Of a DNA stretch of 64,000 bases, positions 16,923 through 26,547 are shown piece after piece (position 1 is the first letter of the stretch; each line of letters starts with the position of its first letter). The notes beneath the pieces were generated by a model, which saw only the letters and a list, made by a program, of their open reading frames with translations, was not told where the DNA came from and made no database searches. The stretch is from Ralstonia insidiosa (GTDB lineage: Bacteria > Pseudomonadota > Gammaproteobacteria > Burkholderiales > Burkholderiaceae): NCBI RefSeq assembly GCF_008801405.1, contig NZ_VZPV01000001.1:1178001-1242000 (forward strand). Reading direction: 5' to 3'. Made by a program: the position numbers and the translations under genes.

Positions 16923-17638
16923 GCATCGGTCTCTTCGGGATCGGGCTCGTCGACGGCGTCCCAGATCAGGCGGGGGTCAAAACAGCGGGCGGCGAACATG
17001 GTCAGCACCACCACGGCGGCGAATGGCCCGACACCGGGGCCAGGCTTGATGACGGCCAGCGTGGACAGGTGCACCAGCCCTGCCAGCAGCGCCACCACGA
17101 ATACGTCGAGCATCGACCAGCGGCCAACCGCTTCGACAATCACATACAGGCGCGTGCGAAAGCGTGGGTTCCAGCGCCAGCGCTGCTGCACCGACAGGCA
17201 CAGCACCGCCAGGATGCCCAGCTTGGCCAGCGGCACAAAAAAGCTGGCGATGAACACGATGATGGCCAGGTGCCACGAGCCCGACGTCCACAGATAGACG
17301 ATGCCGCTCATGATGGTGTCCTGCTGCGTGCCGACCAGCGTGTCGGTAATCATCACGGGCAGCATGTTGGCCGGCAGGTACATGGCCATGGCGGCGATCA
17401 ACAGCGCCCAGCAACGCATCAGGCTGTCGGGTTTGCGCGCGTGCATGGGCGACACGCAGCGTGGGCAGACCGGCGCGGCGGCGTGCTCGGGCGCGTCGTC
17501 GTGTGCGAGCGCAGCCCGGGCGGCGGTCTGTGCACCGGGCATGCGCGCGAGCAGGCCGCAACGCTCGCATGTGGCGAGGCCGTGTGCGGCAGCCCGGATG
17601 GGGCGGGCGGGTTGCGAGGAGGGAGCGGCGGTGCTCAT
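16919..17638 (-). CDS. pqiA: PqiA half-protein, second copy
   Basis: 239 aa. A zinc-ribbon-like start (CERCGLLARMP, then CPRCVSPMHARKPDS) leads into four predicted membrane helices (ALLIAAMAMYLPANMLPVM and three more). It corresponds to the C-terminal half of the single PqiA of E. coli. It overlaps its partner by 4 bases (ATGA) and pqiB by 4 bases. Together with the upstream copy it should form the inner-membrane part of the PqiABC lipid transporter. Confidence 0.9.
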   Translation of the reverse strand: MSTAAPSSQPARPIRAAAHGLATCERCGLLARMPGAQTAARAALAHDDAPEHAAAPVCPRCVSPMHARKPDSLMRCWALLIAAMAMYLPANMLPVMITDTLVGTQQDTIMSGIVYLWTSGSWHLAIIVFIASFFVPLAKLGILAVLCLSVQQRWRWNPRFRTRLYVIVEAVGRWSMLDVFVVALLAGLVHLSTLAVIKPGPGVGPFAAVVVLTMFAARCFDPRLIWDAVDEPDPEETDA

Positions 17639-18459
17639 GCGCGTCCCTCGCCGTCGGTTGCTTCACCGGGGCGGGCAGCCGCATCCATGCCGGTGGGCGC
17701 ATCGACCTGCGTGCCTGGCTGGAGCGTCATGCCGATCTCGCGCCAGAACGGGCGCAGGTCGATCGACAGCGCAATCGTCATGAATACCGTGAGCGCGCCG
17801 AATGCCCACAGGCCCGCATCGGCCTGCAGCGACACCATGTGCGCCACCTTGATGAGTGCCACCACCACGCCCAGCATAAAGATCTCGATCATGGCCCAGG
17901 GCCGGATCAACGCCGCCGCGCGCAGCGCCAGTGCCGCAGCCGGATGTTGCCGCCCGCGCAGTCGCGCAATCAGCAGCGGTGCCAGCACGGCCATGTACAG
18001 CAGGGGGAACAGCAGCGTGGTCAGGCCTACCAGTACCGCCGCAAACACCATGTTGTAGTTGTAAAGCGCTTCAACGGCGCCCCACAGCGTGGTGGTGTTG
18101 CGGTTGCCGCCGCCGTTGAGCTCGGCAATCGGGAAGCTGTTGGCGACGAAGTAGACGATCAGCCCTGTCACGATCAACGGCAGCAGTACCGAGAGCCGCT
18201 CGCTCTGATTGCGATACAGCTTGACGCCGCAGCGCGTGCAGCGGGCCTCTTCATCCAGCGCGATGACCTCGTGGCGGTGCAGCGTGTCGCAGTGCTCGCA
18301 GGCGATCCACGCGTCGGGGTCTCCCGGGAGCGGCTGTGCGACCGGGGCGGCAGGTGTGGCGGAGGCAGCGCCCGATGCGTCATCTGGCGCCAGCCCGGGC
18401 AGGGCCGCACGCCACGACTGCGGCAGCGGGAAGGGGAATTTCACGTCGAACAACTCCAT
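17635..18459 (-). CDS. pqiA: PqiA half-protein, first copy
   Basis: About 274 aa. Zinc ribbon CEHCDTLHRHEVIALDEEARC followed by CTRCGVKLYRNQSERLS, then four membrane helices; equals the N-terminal half of E. coli PqiA. The frame opens with GTG at 18519; the ATG at 18459 gives a sensible N-terminus (MELFDVKFPFPLPQS) and leaves a normal leader after the -10 box at 18540-18545. Neither start has a clear ribosome site. First gene of pqiA-pqiA-pqiB-pqiC. Confidence 0.88.
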   Translation of the reverse strand: MELFDVKFPFPLPQSWRAALPGLAPDDASGAASATPAAPVAQPLPGDPDAWIACEHCDTLHRHEVIALDEEARCTRCGVKLYRNQSERLSVLLPLIVTGLIVYFVANSFPIAELNGGGNRNTTTLWGAVEALYNYNMVFAAVLVGLTTLLFPLLYMAVLAPLLIARLRGRQHPAAALALRAAALIRPWAMIEIFMLGVVVALIKVAHMVSLQADAGLWAFGALTVFMTIALSIDLRPFWREIGMTLQPGTQVDAPTGMDAAARPGEATDGEGRA

Positions 18460-18539
18460 CGTCTGGGCGGCATGCGGCCAACAACCGGCCGCTACGTCAC
18501 TTGGCGAAGCGTAGTCCACGCTAAGCTGAGTGGGTGGCG

Positions 18540-18545
18540 ATTATA
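18540..18545 (-). promoter_or_regulatory. Consensus TATAAT -10 box for the pqi operon
   Basis: TATAAT on the minus strand, 81 bases upstream of the preferred pqiA ATG. No good -35 hexamer lies at 17 bases, so an activator may be needed. Confidence 0.45.
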
Positions 18546-18612
18546 CGTTCGCCTTTGAATGTATAAATACGCCGGCAGATTCGGCGTTGGATGCCTTGGG
18601 TGCAGCAAGAAT

Positions 18613-18664
18613 CCCGCCAGTCACACTGTTTGAAGGTTTCCCTCTCTTTGGGATGGCTGGCGGG
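18613..18664 (-). terminator. Terminator-like hairpin after the S-formylglutathione hydrolase gene
   Basis: CCCGCCAG and CTGGCGGG can pair in an 8-bp stem enclosing about 36 bases, 15 bases beyond the stop codon at 18679. The large loop and weak T-tract (ATTCTTG) make this uncertain. Confidence 0.35.
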
Positions 18665-18678
18665 CCTTGGCGCTAGTG

Positions 18679-19545
18679 CTAGGCGCGCAATTGCGCCGCA
18701 TGGTGCATCAGGTGGTCTTCGATGACGGTTGCGACGAAGTAGTAGAGGTGGTTGTAGCCGGCGTGTCGGCGCAGTTGCAGCGGTTGCCCTGCGGTGGCGC
18801 ATGCGGCAGCGAAGGCTTCAGGGTAGAGCTGCTCGGCAAGGAATTCGTCCGCCTCGCCTTGGTCGATCAGGATGCCGCCGGGAAACGGGTTGCTGGCCAG
18901 TTGCATCAGCAGCGTGGCGTCATGCGCGGCCCAGGTGGCGCGATCGTCACCGAGATACCCCGTGAACGCCTTGATGCCCCACGGGCAGACCGATGGATGC
19001 GCAATCGGTGCAAGCGCAGACACGGAGGCAAAGCGCTCCCGGTGGCGTAGCGCCAGCGTCAACGCGCCGTGACCGCCCATCGAGTGCCCGAAGATGCCGA
19101 TGCGCCCCGCCGCCACCGGAAAGGCCACCCGCGCGATGTGGTGCAACTCCTCGACCACGTAGGTTTCCATACGGTAATGCTGGCTCCACGGCGCCTGCGT
19201 CGCGTCCAGATAGAAGCCGGCAGCGACGCCAAAATCCCAACTGTCGGCTTCACCGGGTACGTTGGCGCCGCGCGGGCTGGTGTCGGGCGAGAGCAAGATC
19301 AGCCCTTCACGTGCAGCCACGCGCTGCGCGCCGGCTTTTGCCGGAAAGGTTTCTTCCGTGCACGTTAAGCCGGCCAGATAGAACAGCGCGGGGCAGCGCT
19401 CCCCAGCCAGCGCCTGCGGCGGCAGGTAGACCGAAAAGCGCATCGGCAGCCCGATCGCCGTGGAGGCATGCCGATAGAAACGCTGCACGCCGCCAAAGCA
19501 GGCGTGCTCGGAGATCAACTCAAGTGCGGGCACGGGGATGGTCAT
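18679..19545 (-). CDS. fghA: S-formylglutathione hydrolase
   Basis: 288 aa. Esterase-D-type alpha/beta hydrolase that splits S-formylglutathione to glutathione and formate, the second step of glutathione-dependent formaldehyde removal. Seen: the oxyanion region YLAGLTCTEETF, nucleophile elbow GHSMGGHGAL (Ser about 148), the Asp in ILIDQGEADEF and the His in HAGYNHLYYF. The ATG at 19545 has GGAGAG upstream; the longer TTG start is rejected. It follows adhC by 18 bp on the same strand. Confidence 0.95.
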   Translation of the reverse strand: MTIPVPALELISEHACFGGVQRFYRHASTAIGLPMRFSVYLPPQALAGERCPALFYLAGLTCTEETFPAKAGAQRVAAREGLILLSPDTSPRGANVPGEADSWDFGVAAGFYLDATQAPWSQHYRMETYVVEELHHIARVAFPVAAGRIGIFGHSMGGHGALTLALRHRERFASVSALAPIAHPSVCPWGIKAFTGYLGDDRATWAAHDATLLMQLASNPFPGGILIDQGEADEFLAEQLYPEAFAAACATAGQPLQLRRHAGYNHLYYFVATVIEDHLMHHAAQLRA

Positions 19546-19563
19546 CGCGTGGCTCTCCAATCC

Positions 19564-20670
19564 TCAGTACAGCACGACGGACCGGATCGACTCGCCGCGC
19601 TTCATCAGGTCGAAGCCCTCATTGATGCGCTCCAGCGGCAGCGTGTGCGTGATCAGGTCGTCGATGTTGAGCTTGCCTTCCATGTACCAGTCGACGATCT
19701 TCGGCACATCCGTGCGGCCGCGTGCGCCGCCAAAGGCCGAGCCCTTCCACTCACGACCGGTGACGAGCTGGAACGGGCGCGTGCTGATTTCCGCGCCAGC
19801 CTCGGCCACGCCGATGATGATCGACTGGCCCCAGCCCTTGTGCGTGCACTCCAGCGCCTGGCGCATGACCTGCGTGTTGCCGATGCATTCGAACGAGTAG
19901 TCCGCGCCGCCATCGGTGAGCTGGATGATGTGGTCGACCACGTTGCCGACGTCCTTCGGGTTGATGAAGTGCGTCATGCCGAATTTGCGCGCCATGGCTT
20001 CACGCGCGGGGTTCAGGTCCACGCCGATAATCTTGTCGGCGCCGACCATCTTGGCGCCCTGGATCACGTTCAGCCCGATACCGCCCAGGCCGAACACCAC
20101 CACGTTGGCACCGGCTTCCACCTTGGCCGTGTACACCACCGCGCCCACGCCCGTGGTGACGCCGCAGCCGATGTAGCAGACCTTGTCGAACGGCGCATCG
20201 GGGCGGATCTTTGCCAGCGCAATCTCCGGCACCACGATGTGGTTGGCAAACGTGGACGTGCCCATGTAATGGAACAGTGGCTTGCCGTCGAGCGAGAAGC
20301 GCGACGTGCCATCGGGCATCAGACCCTTGCCTTGCGTGGCGCGAATCGCCTGGCACAGGTTGGTCTTGCGCGACAGGCAGAACTTGCACTGGCGGCATTC
20401 CGGCGTGTAGAGGGGGATCACGTGGTCACCGGCCTTGAGCGAAGTGACGCCAGCGCCTACCTCCAGCACCACCCCTGCACCCTCATGGCCCAGGATGGCC
20501 GGGAAAATGCCTTCCGGGTCGGCGCCCGAGAGCGTGTAGTAGTCGGTATGGCAGATGCCGGTGGCCTTGATCTCGACCAGGACCTCGCCAGCGCGCGGGC
20601 CTTGCAGGTCAACGTCTTCCACAGTGAGCGGAGCACCGGCTTTCCAGGCGATGGCGGCTTTGGTTTTCAT
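19564..20670 (-). CDS. adhC: S-(hydroxymethyl)glutathione dehydrogenase (class III alcohol dehydrogenase)
   Basis: 368 aa zinc alcohol dehydrogenase that oxidises the formaldehyde-glutathione adduct with NAD. Catalytic zinc ligands lie in GICHTDYYTLSG and GHEGAGVV, the structural zinc site in CRQCKFCLSRKTNLC, and the NAD fold in FGLGGIGLNV ending at GVDLNPA. The start at 20670 follows AGGAG; the longer frame to 20751 is not conserved. Paired with fghA as a formaldehyde detoxification unit. Also known as frmA and active on S-nitrosoglutathione. Confidence 0.96.
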   Translation of the reverse strand: MKTKAAIAWKAGAPLTVEDVDLQGPRAGEVLVEIKATGICHTDYYTLSGADPEGIFPAILGHEGAGVVLEVGAGVTSLKAGDHVIPLYTPECRQCKFCLSRKTNLCQAIRATQGKGLMPDGTSRFSLDGKPLFHYMGTSTFANHIVVPEIALAKIRPDAPFDKVCYIGCGVTTGVGAVVYTAKVEAGANVVVFGLGGIGLNVIQGAKMVGADKIIGVDLNPAREAMARKFGMTHFINPKDVGNVVDHIIQLTDGGADYSFECIGNTQVMRQALECTHKGWGQSIIIGVAEAGAEISTRPFQLVTGREWKGSAFGGARGRTDVPKIVDWYMEGKLNIDDLITHTLPLERINEGFDLMKRGESIRSVVLY

Positions 20671-20902
20671 GTGGACTCCTTTTGGTAGATGAGGCGCCGT
20701 TTGGCTATCGGCTTGATACGAAACGGGCGATTGTAGTGCGTTGCCTGCCACGGCAATGTGTCATGCGCGTAACTGGCATCAGACCAGGCTTCAGATTTCC
20801 TTACGACGGCCGTTTCTTGAGCGACGGCACGGCTGACAGGGCCATGTGCTGCTTGCCTTACATGGCGGAACCGCCGCCATGGGCTTCGTAGGAAACCATA
20901 CC

Positions 20903-22705
20903 GTGCTTGCTTCCATTCGTACCCGCATTTTGCTGACCTGCGTTGCCATCGTGGTCGGCGCATTGACTTTCGCTGGTGGCCTTAACTACCTCGTTACCAG
21001 CTCGTACAACGAAGAATCGACCCGTCAGAGCCTGCAGGCCATTGTGCGTGGCAGTACCTCCACCATTGATGAGTGGGTTGCCACCAAGACGCAGATGGTG
21101 GCGTCCCTGCAAGATGTTGCACTCACGGCTGACCCGGTGCCGGTGTTCAAGGCTGTGCACCAGGCAGGCGGCTTCATCAACATCTATGTCGGCTATCCCG
21201 ACAAGACGTACAAATTCTCCAACCCGGAAGGCATTCCGCCTACCTACGACCCGACCGCGCGCCCCTGGTACAAGCAGGCCGTGGACGCCGGCAAGCCGGT
21301 GGTGACGCCGCCGTACGTCAGCGCCAGCACGGGCCAGCTCGTGGTGACGTTTGCGGTGCCCATCCTGCAGGGCGGCGCCCTCAAGGGCGTGATCGGCGGT
21401 GACGTGGCGATGGACAGCGTGATCGCCAACGTCAAGGCCATTCATCCGACGCCGGCCAGCTACGGCTTCCTCGTCAACGCGGCCGGCAAGATCGTCGCGC
21501 ATGCGAATGACAAGCTGACGCTCAAGCCGGCGACCGACCTGGCCGCCGGGCTGAGCGAAAGCGCGCTGGCGGCATTGGCACAAGCCGACAAGCTGACGGA
21601 AGTCAGCATCGAGGGCGCTCCCAAGCTGCTGTGGCGCCAGAGCGTGAGGGGCACCGACTGGGGCCTGATCGTGGCGCTGGACAAGTCTGATTCCACGGCC
21701 GGCATGCGCTCGCTGGTGATGACCTCGATTGGCGCGCTGGTGGCGGTGGCCATCGTCGCCGCCCTGATCGTCGGCGCAATGACTGCGCGTGCGTTCCGCC
21801 GCCTGTCGTTGATTCGCGATGCGATGGACGACATCGGCTCGGGCAGCGGTGACCTCACCAAGCGGCTGCCGTCGGACGGCGAAGACGAAGTTGCGCAGAT
21901 CGCCCGCTCGTTCAATGCGTTTGCCGACAAGCTCACGGCAGTGATGCAGCAGATCCGCCTGGGCAGCGATTCGGTGCGCTCCGCCGCGCAGGAGATTGCC
22001 GCCGGCAATGCCGACCTGTCGCAGCGCACGGAAGAGCAAGCCAGCTCGCTGGAAGAAACCGCATCGAGCATGGAAGAACTCACGTCGATCGTGAAGCAGA
22101 ACGCCGACAACGCGCGTCAGGCGAGCCAACTCGCCGTGACGGCATCAGACGTCGCCACGCGCGGTGGCAACGTGGTCGGCCAGGTCGTGCAGACCATGGG
22201 CGGCATCAACGAGAGCAGCAAGAAGATTGCCGACATCATCGGCGTGATCGAAAGCATCGCGTTCCAGACCAACATCCTGGCGCTGAACGCTGCGGTGGAA
22301 GCCGCCCGTGCGGGCGAGCAAGGTCGCGGCTTTGCCGTGGTGGCCAGCGAAGTGCGCAGCCTGGCGCAGCGCTCAGCCGGTGCGGCCAAGGAGATCAAGG
22401 CGCTGATCAGCGACTCGGTGGATCGTGTTTCCAACGGCACGGCGCTGGTCGATCAGGCCGGCGTGACGATGGCCGAGATTGTTGATGCGGTGAAGCGCGT
22501 GACGGACATCATGGGCGAGATTTCGTCGGCGTCGGAAGAACAGAGCAGTGGCATCGAGCAGGTCAACCAGGCCGTCAACCAGATGGACCAGGTGACCCAG
22601 CAGAATGCGGCGCTCGTCGAGCAAGCTGCCGCTGCGGCGGAATCGCTCGAGGAACAGGCCCACAACCTCAACGAGGCTGTGGGGCAGTTCCGTCTGTCGC
22701 ACTGA
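20903..22705 (+). CDS. Methyl-accepting chemotaxis protein with periplasmic Cache sensor
   Basis: About 600 aa. Membrane helix (ILLTCVAIVVGALTFAGGL), a periplasmic dCache-type sensor (residues about 30-280, with the typical YPDKTYKFSNPEG and DPTARPWYKQA motifs, the latter common in amino-acid/carboxylate-binding Cache domains), second helix (LVMTSIGALVAVAIVAALIVG), HAMP, and the signalling hairpin with IAFQTNILALNAAVEAARAGE. No C-terminal receptor pentapeptide. The start is unsure: GTG at 20903 has AGGAA at good spacing; the ATG at 20879 is the alternative. Confidence 0.92.
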   Translation: MLASIRTRILLTCVAIVVGALTFAGGLNYLVTSSYNEESTRQSLQAIVRGSTSTIDEWVATKTQMVASLQDVALTADPVPVFKAVHQAGGFINIYVGYPDKTYKFSNPEGIPPTYDPTARPWYKQAVDAGKPVVTPPYVSASTGQLVVTFAVPILQGGALKGVIGGDVAMDSVIANVKAIHPTPASYGFLVNAAGKIVAHANDKLTLKPATDLAAGLSESALAALAQADKLTEVSIEGAPKLLWRQSVRGTDWGLIVALDKSDSTAGMRSLVMTSIGALVAVAIVAALIVGAMTARAFRRLSLIRDAMDDIGSGSGDLTKRLPSDGEDEVAQIARSFNAFADKLTAVMQQIRLGSDSVRSAAQEIAAGNADLSQRTEEQASSLEETASSMEELTSIVKQNADNARQASQLAVTASDVATRGGNVVGQVVQTMGGINESSKKIADIIGVIESIAFQTNILALNAAVEAARAGEQGRGFAVVASEVRSLAQRSAGAAKEIKALISDSVDRVSNGTALVDQAGVTMAEIVDAVKRVTDIMGEISSASEEQSSGIEQVNQAVNQMDQVTQQNAALVEQAAAAAESLEEQAHNLNEAVGQFRLSH

Positions 22706-22712
22706 GCCTGAC

Positions 22713-23381
22713 TCAGGCTCCCGGGGCGGCTGCGCTGGCGGCCGCCTTGGCTGCGTCCTGTTGTGCCGCCAGCGTCAGATCGGCCGCTTGCGCACGTTGC
22801 ATGGCCGGGCGCGCCATGACGCGGTCAATGTAGGCACGCACCTGCGGTGTTTCCGGCATCAGCTTGAACTTCGTGATCCAATCCAACGCGGCACCCCACA
22901 GCACGTCTGCCGCCGTGAAGCGTTCACCCAGCAGGTATGGCCCCTTGGCGAGCTGTGCGTTGATCGTGTTGATCACGGTGTCAAAGTCGCCATAAGGCGA
23001 CATCGAATAGGCGGCTGGCTGGCGCTTCATCGAGTGGTCCACCACGGCCGGCTCAAAGCACGCACCGTAAAACACCATCCAACGCAGGTATGCGCCGCGC
23101 AGCGGATCGCCCACTGCCGGTGACAGACCGGCTTCCGGATACAGCTCTGCCGCATACATGTAGACGGCGGCTTGCTCGGTCACCACCACATCACCGTGGC
23201 ACAGCGTCGGCACCTTGCCCAGCGGGTTGATGGCAAGAAACTCGGGGCTGTGATGCTGGCCCGTGCTCAGGTCGAACGGGCGCAGTTCATAGTCGGCGCC
23301 CAGTTCCTCGAGCAGCATGCGCACGCCTCGCGAGCGGCTGCGCGGCGAGTGGTAGAGGATCAGGTGGCGGTCTTGCGACAT
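22713..23381 (-). CDS. Glutathione S-transferase family protein
   Basis: 222 aa. N-terminal thioredoxin-like domain (LYHSPRSRSRGVRMLLEELG, cis-Pro in GKVPTL, then VVTEQAA where Glu binds glutathione) and an all-helical C-terminal domain. The Ser/Arg-rich active-site start suggests a beta or nu-like class. ATG at 23381 with GGAGA; the very long frame to 24308 is an artefact over the AraC gene. It diverges from that AraC regulator, which may control it. Confidence 0.9.
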   Translation of the reverse strand: MSQDRHLILYHSPRSRSRGVRMLLEELGADYELRPFDLSTGQHHSPEFLAINPLGKVPTLCHGDVVVTEQAAVYMYAAELYPEAGLSPAVGDPLRGAYLRWMVFYGACFEPAVVDHSMKRQPAAYSMSPYGDFDTVINTINAQLAKGPYLLGERFTAADVLWGAALDWITKFKLMPETPQVRAYIDRVMARPAMQRAQAADLTLAAQQDAAKAAASAAAPGA

Positions 23382-23501
23382 CGTGGTCTCCGGTGTGTGC
23401 GTGGATCTGAGATTGCCACTGTAGGCTGACGATTCCGCACCGTCTTGGAAAAATCCGCTGTGGCGGTGCATCATCGCGGCATTGCTTCTGATGGCACTTC
23501 C

Positions 23502-24314
23502 ATGGCCGACCTGCGTGACGTTGCCGACAGCCCCAAGGGCGTGGTCGATCCGCTGGCCTTTCGTCAGCGCGTTCGCTTGAACCGCTACCAGCCGAGTGCC
23601 GCGCTGGCCGGTGTGCTGGATCACCACTGGATTGTTGAATGGGACTTGCGCGGTCTGCCGCCATTTACGCAGCGGACACTGCCGTATCCGTGCGTAAACG
23701 TGGTGTTCGACCGGCGGCAGACGGGCATTTTTGGCGTGGTGTCGGGCGCCTTCGAGACCACGCTGGCCGAGGCGGGCCGCGTGATCGGCCTGCGCTTTCG
23801 GCCCGGCGCCTTCCGCGCGTTCTTCGGCAAGCCCGTGCACCTGCTGACCGACAAGGTGCTGCCGGTGTCCACGCTGCTCGATTGCGACGATGCGCAAGCC
23901 GAAGACATCGTGCTCAGCGCGCCGGATGACGCGGGCATGGTGTCCGCCGCAGAAACGCTGCTGCTGCGTGTGCTGCCGACGCCCGACCCGCAGGTTGAGC
24001 GCATCCACGCCATCCTGCAGATGCTGCAGCAGAACGCAGGCTTGACCCAGGTGCGCGATCTTGCCGAACGCGCGGCCCTGAGTGAGCGCACGCTGCAGCA
24101 GGTGTTTTCTGAGTACGTTGGCGTGACGCCCAAGTGGGTGATCCGCCGTTACCGCCTGCATGAAGCGGCCGATCAGCTTGCCAACGGCGCGACTGTCGAT
24201 CTGGCAGAACTTGCGCACGCGCTGGGTTATTTCGACCAGGCGCACTTCACGCGCGATTTCCGTCGTCTGGTCGGCAAGGCGCCGGCGGAGTACTGGCGCG
24301 CCAATCAACCCTGA
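23502..24314 (+). CDS. AraC family transcriptional regulator
   Basis: 270 aa. The N-terminal part (LDHHWIVEWDLRG, then LPYPCVNVVFD and IGLRFRPGAFRAFFG) matches the DUF6597-type sensing domain common in AraC proteins; the C-terminal 100 residues contain both HTHs (LAERAALSERTLQQVFSEYV and LAHALGYFDQAHFTRDFRRL). The frame opens with TTG at 23445, but the ATG at 23502 looks more natural. Divergent from a GST gene. Confidence 0.88.
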   Translation: MADLRDVADSPKGVVDPLAFRQRVRLNRYQPSAALAGVLDHHWIVEWDLRGLPPFTQRTLPYPCVNVVFDRRQTGIFGVVSGAFETTLAEAGRVIGLRFRPGAFRAFFGKPVHLLTDKVLPVSTLLDCDDAQAEDIVLSAPDDAGMVSAAETLLLRVLPTPDPQVERIHAILQMLQQNAGLTQVRDLAERAALSERTLQQVFSEYVGVTPKWVIRRYRLHEAADQLANGATVDLAELAHALGYFDQAHFTRDFRRLVGKAPAEYWRANQP

Positions 24315-24327
24315 CGCGCCATACGTC

Positions 24328-26103
24328 TTACTCGGCCGCCGCCGACAGGTCGTGTACAGGCGACGGCGGATCGGTCATCACACGGTTGCGCCCGGCCAGC
24401 TTGGCCTCGTACAGCAGGCGGTCAGCGCGCTTGAGCAGCGATTCGAGCGAAGGGTGGTCCACCGCCTGCGCCACGGCCACGCCAAAGCTGGCCGTCATGC
24501 GGCAGGGTACGTCGGTGCCGGTTGGTACGGTCACCTCGGCAATGCGCTTGCGTAGGCGCTCGGCCACGCTGCGTGCTTGCTCCGGGCTTTCCGCCCACAC
24601 CATCACCGCGAATTCCTCGCCGCCAATGCGTGCCACCAGGTCGGCCGCACGGCCATCGGTGCGGCACAGGCGCGCGACGGTGCGCAGTGCCTCGTCACCG
24701 ATTGCGTGGCCGTAGGTATCGTTGATGCGCTTGAAGTGGTCGACGTCAAACATCACCAGCGCGATGAGCGGTGCCTTGGGTGTGGGCGCCCTGCACATCG
24801 CAATCGACTGATCTTCAAAGGCGCGGCGGTTGAGCAGTTGGGTGAGCGGGTCGGTCTCGGCCATGCGCGCGAGTTCCTGCATCAGGTGCGCGCGCTCCAG
24901 TTCAAGCCGGCGCCGCTCGATGCTGTTGATGCGCAGCACGCGGATCGCCTCGAACATCGCGCGGATCTCGCGCCGCGTGAAGCTGGTCGGGATATGCAGG
25001 CTCAGGTTGCCGCTTGCGATGGCATCGATCAGGCGCGTGGCGTTGACGAACGGGCGCACCACGTCACGGCGGAACGAGACGATCATCCACGCCAGCGCCC
25101 CCAGCACCGACAGCACCGCCGCCGCCGAGCCCAGCAGCACCCAGAGCATGGCGCGCCGGTGCTCGCGAATATCGTCTTCGGCCAGGCGCAACACGTTGTC
25201 GCGAAAATCGGTGATGGCGCGCATGGTCGGCACATAGCGCTCGGCGAACTGGCCGGTGGTGATATCCGCGCCGCCGGGTTGGCTGGTGGCGGCGCGCACG
25301 GCTTCGACATAGCGCAAGCCATCGCCAAAGTACTGTGCATTCAGTGTGTCCATGGCGTGCTGGCCAAGCGCGGGTCCGCGCACGACGCGCGTTTCGATCA
25401 TGGCGCGCAACTGGTCGATACGGCCATGCGTGCGTGCAATGGCGAGCTGTTCATCCAGCGTGAGCTTGCGGCGCATGGCCAGCGCGCTGGTGAAGCGCGA
25501 GCCGAGCTGGCCGGCATATTCGCGCAGGTCGGCGGCCAGCCGGGCCAGTGTCAGGCAGTTGAGCGCGTCGGGGTCGCCGCGCGTGATGTTGGCCGTGCGC
25601 GCGTTGACGATCGGCATGAATTCGGGAATCACCCCGATCATGCGGTCCACCGCATCCGCCAGCGCGCCGTTGGTGCGCGACGGCAGGGGCAGGGCGACGA
25701 GGTTGTCTACGTTCCGGCGTGCGCTGGCCAGGTCAGCCTGCGCCTGGCGCACGGCATCGGCGTCGGCAATGCAGCCGGGGCAGCGATCGGGTTGCAGCGT
25801 GGCGAGTAGCGTGGCGAAGTGTTCATCGCTGGCAGCGCGCATGCGTTGCAGGGCGGCGGTACGTTCGGCCGGCAGCGGCAGGTCTTCGCCCAGCACACCG
25901 TTGGTGGGGCCGCGCTCGGCCGAGACCCTCTCCATCGTCAACAGCACGGCGCGCAGCGCCTGGAAGCTGCGCGCGGCGTCATCTGCCCGGCCATAGGCAA
26001 GCCATGCATAGCCGAGCAGCCAGCATGAGAGCGAGAGCACCGGGATGAGGACGATGGCGACACTGGCGCCGAAGCGCCTGTCCATCGACGTTTCTGAGGA
26101 CAT
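24328..26103 (-). CDS. Membrane-bound GGDEF protein (diguanylate cyclase) with helical periplasmic sensor
   Basis: About 591 aa. Membrane helix (VAIVLIPVLSLSCWLLGYAW), a long all-helical periplasmic region (residues 45-345) whose MERVSAERGPTNGVLGED segment recalls nitrate/nitrite-sensing (NIT) domains, a second helix (MLWVLLGSAAAVLSVLGALAW), HAMP-like linker, and a GGDEF domain with the active form GGEEF (RIGGEEFAVMV). The allosteric RxxD site upstream appears as RRAF, so product inhibition may be absent. Start unsure: 26103 or 26085; none has a strong ribosome site. Confidence 0.87.
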   Translation of the reverse strand: MSSETSMDRRFGASVAIVLIPVLSLSCWLLGYAWLAYGRADDAARSFQALRAVLLTMERVSAERGPTNGVLGEDLPLPAERTAALQRMRAASDEHFATLLATLQPDRCPGCIADADAVRQAQADLASARRNVDNLVALPLPSRTNGALADAVDRMIGVIPEFMPIVNARTANITRGDPDALNCLTLARLAADLREYAGQLGSRFTSALAMRRKLTLDEQLAIARTHGRIDQLRAMIETRVVRGPALGQHAMDTLNAQYFGDGLRYVEAVRAATSQPGGADITTGQFAERYVPTMRAITDFRDNVLRLAEDDIREHRRAMLWVLLGSAAAVLSVLGALAWMIVSFRRDVVRPFVNATRLIDAIASGNLSLHIPTSFTRREIRAMFEAIRVLRINSIERRRLELERAHLMQELARMAETDPLTQLLNRRAFEDQSIAMCRAPTPKAPLIALVMFDVDHFKRINDTYGHAIGDEALRTVARLCRTDGRAADLVARIGGEEFAVMVWAESPEQARSVAERLRKRIAEVTVPTGTDVPCRMTASFGVAVAQAVDHPSLESLLKRADRLLYEAKLAGRNRVMTDPPSPVHDLSAAAE

Positions 26104-26547
26104 GAGCGGGAGCAGTGGCGTCGTGGCGGGCCTGGCGGGCAAATCGGCGAAGGTGGCGGCGCAGCGGATGTGCGCGATGCTCATCCAGCCTAACGGCAGG
26201 ACGGAGGGCATCTTTACGCCGCCATTGAACGCGCGTGCGGCCCCCAGACTGCAAACAAATGAAAAAAGATTCTTGCGGATCCTTTAGCGTGCGCGGCGAA
26301 TTCCCGGTGGCGTGCCTGGAGCGGAACGTTGGGATATTGGCGTCACAGACTTCTGTCGTGGCAGCAGTACTGGTGCTGTCAGCGAACCCGTTGCCCGTGA
26401 TTTCGCGCGCGCAGGTTCGTGCGCGACTTGACCTACGACAATGGGAGGTCATGGGCGGCCTGCCGACAGCGATCGCACATCATGGCGATCGTGCGGGAGC
26501 AAGTTCTGCCGATGATTGACCGGTGAACTTGTAGCGTGGCGGGCAGC
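26104..26547. other. Intergenic region without recognisable gene
   Basis: 444 bases between the GGDEF gene start and the end of the metallo-hydrolase gene. The first 108 bases could encode an N-terminal extension of the GGDEF protein. No other coding signal, hairpin or palindrome stands out. The promoter of the GGDEF gene must lie here. Confidence 0.5.

Noticed and set aside
22713..24308. 531-aa reading of the GST gene extended across the AraC gene
   Set aside because: The GST fold begins at the ATG at 23381 with its own ribosome site; the extension is antisense to a real AraC regulator.
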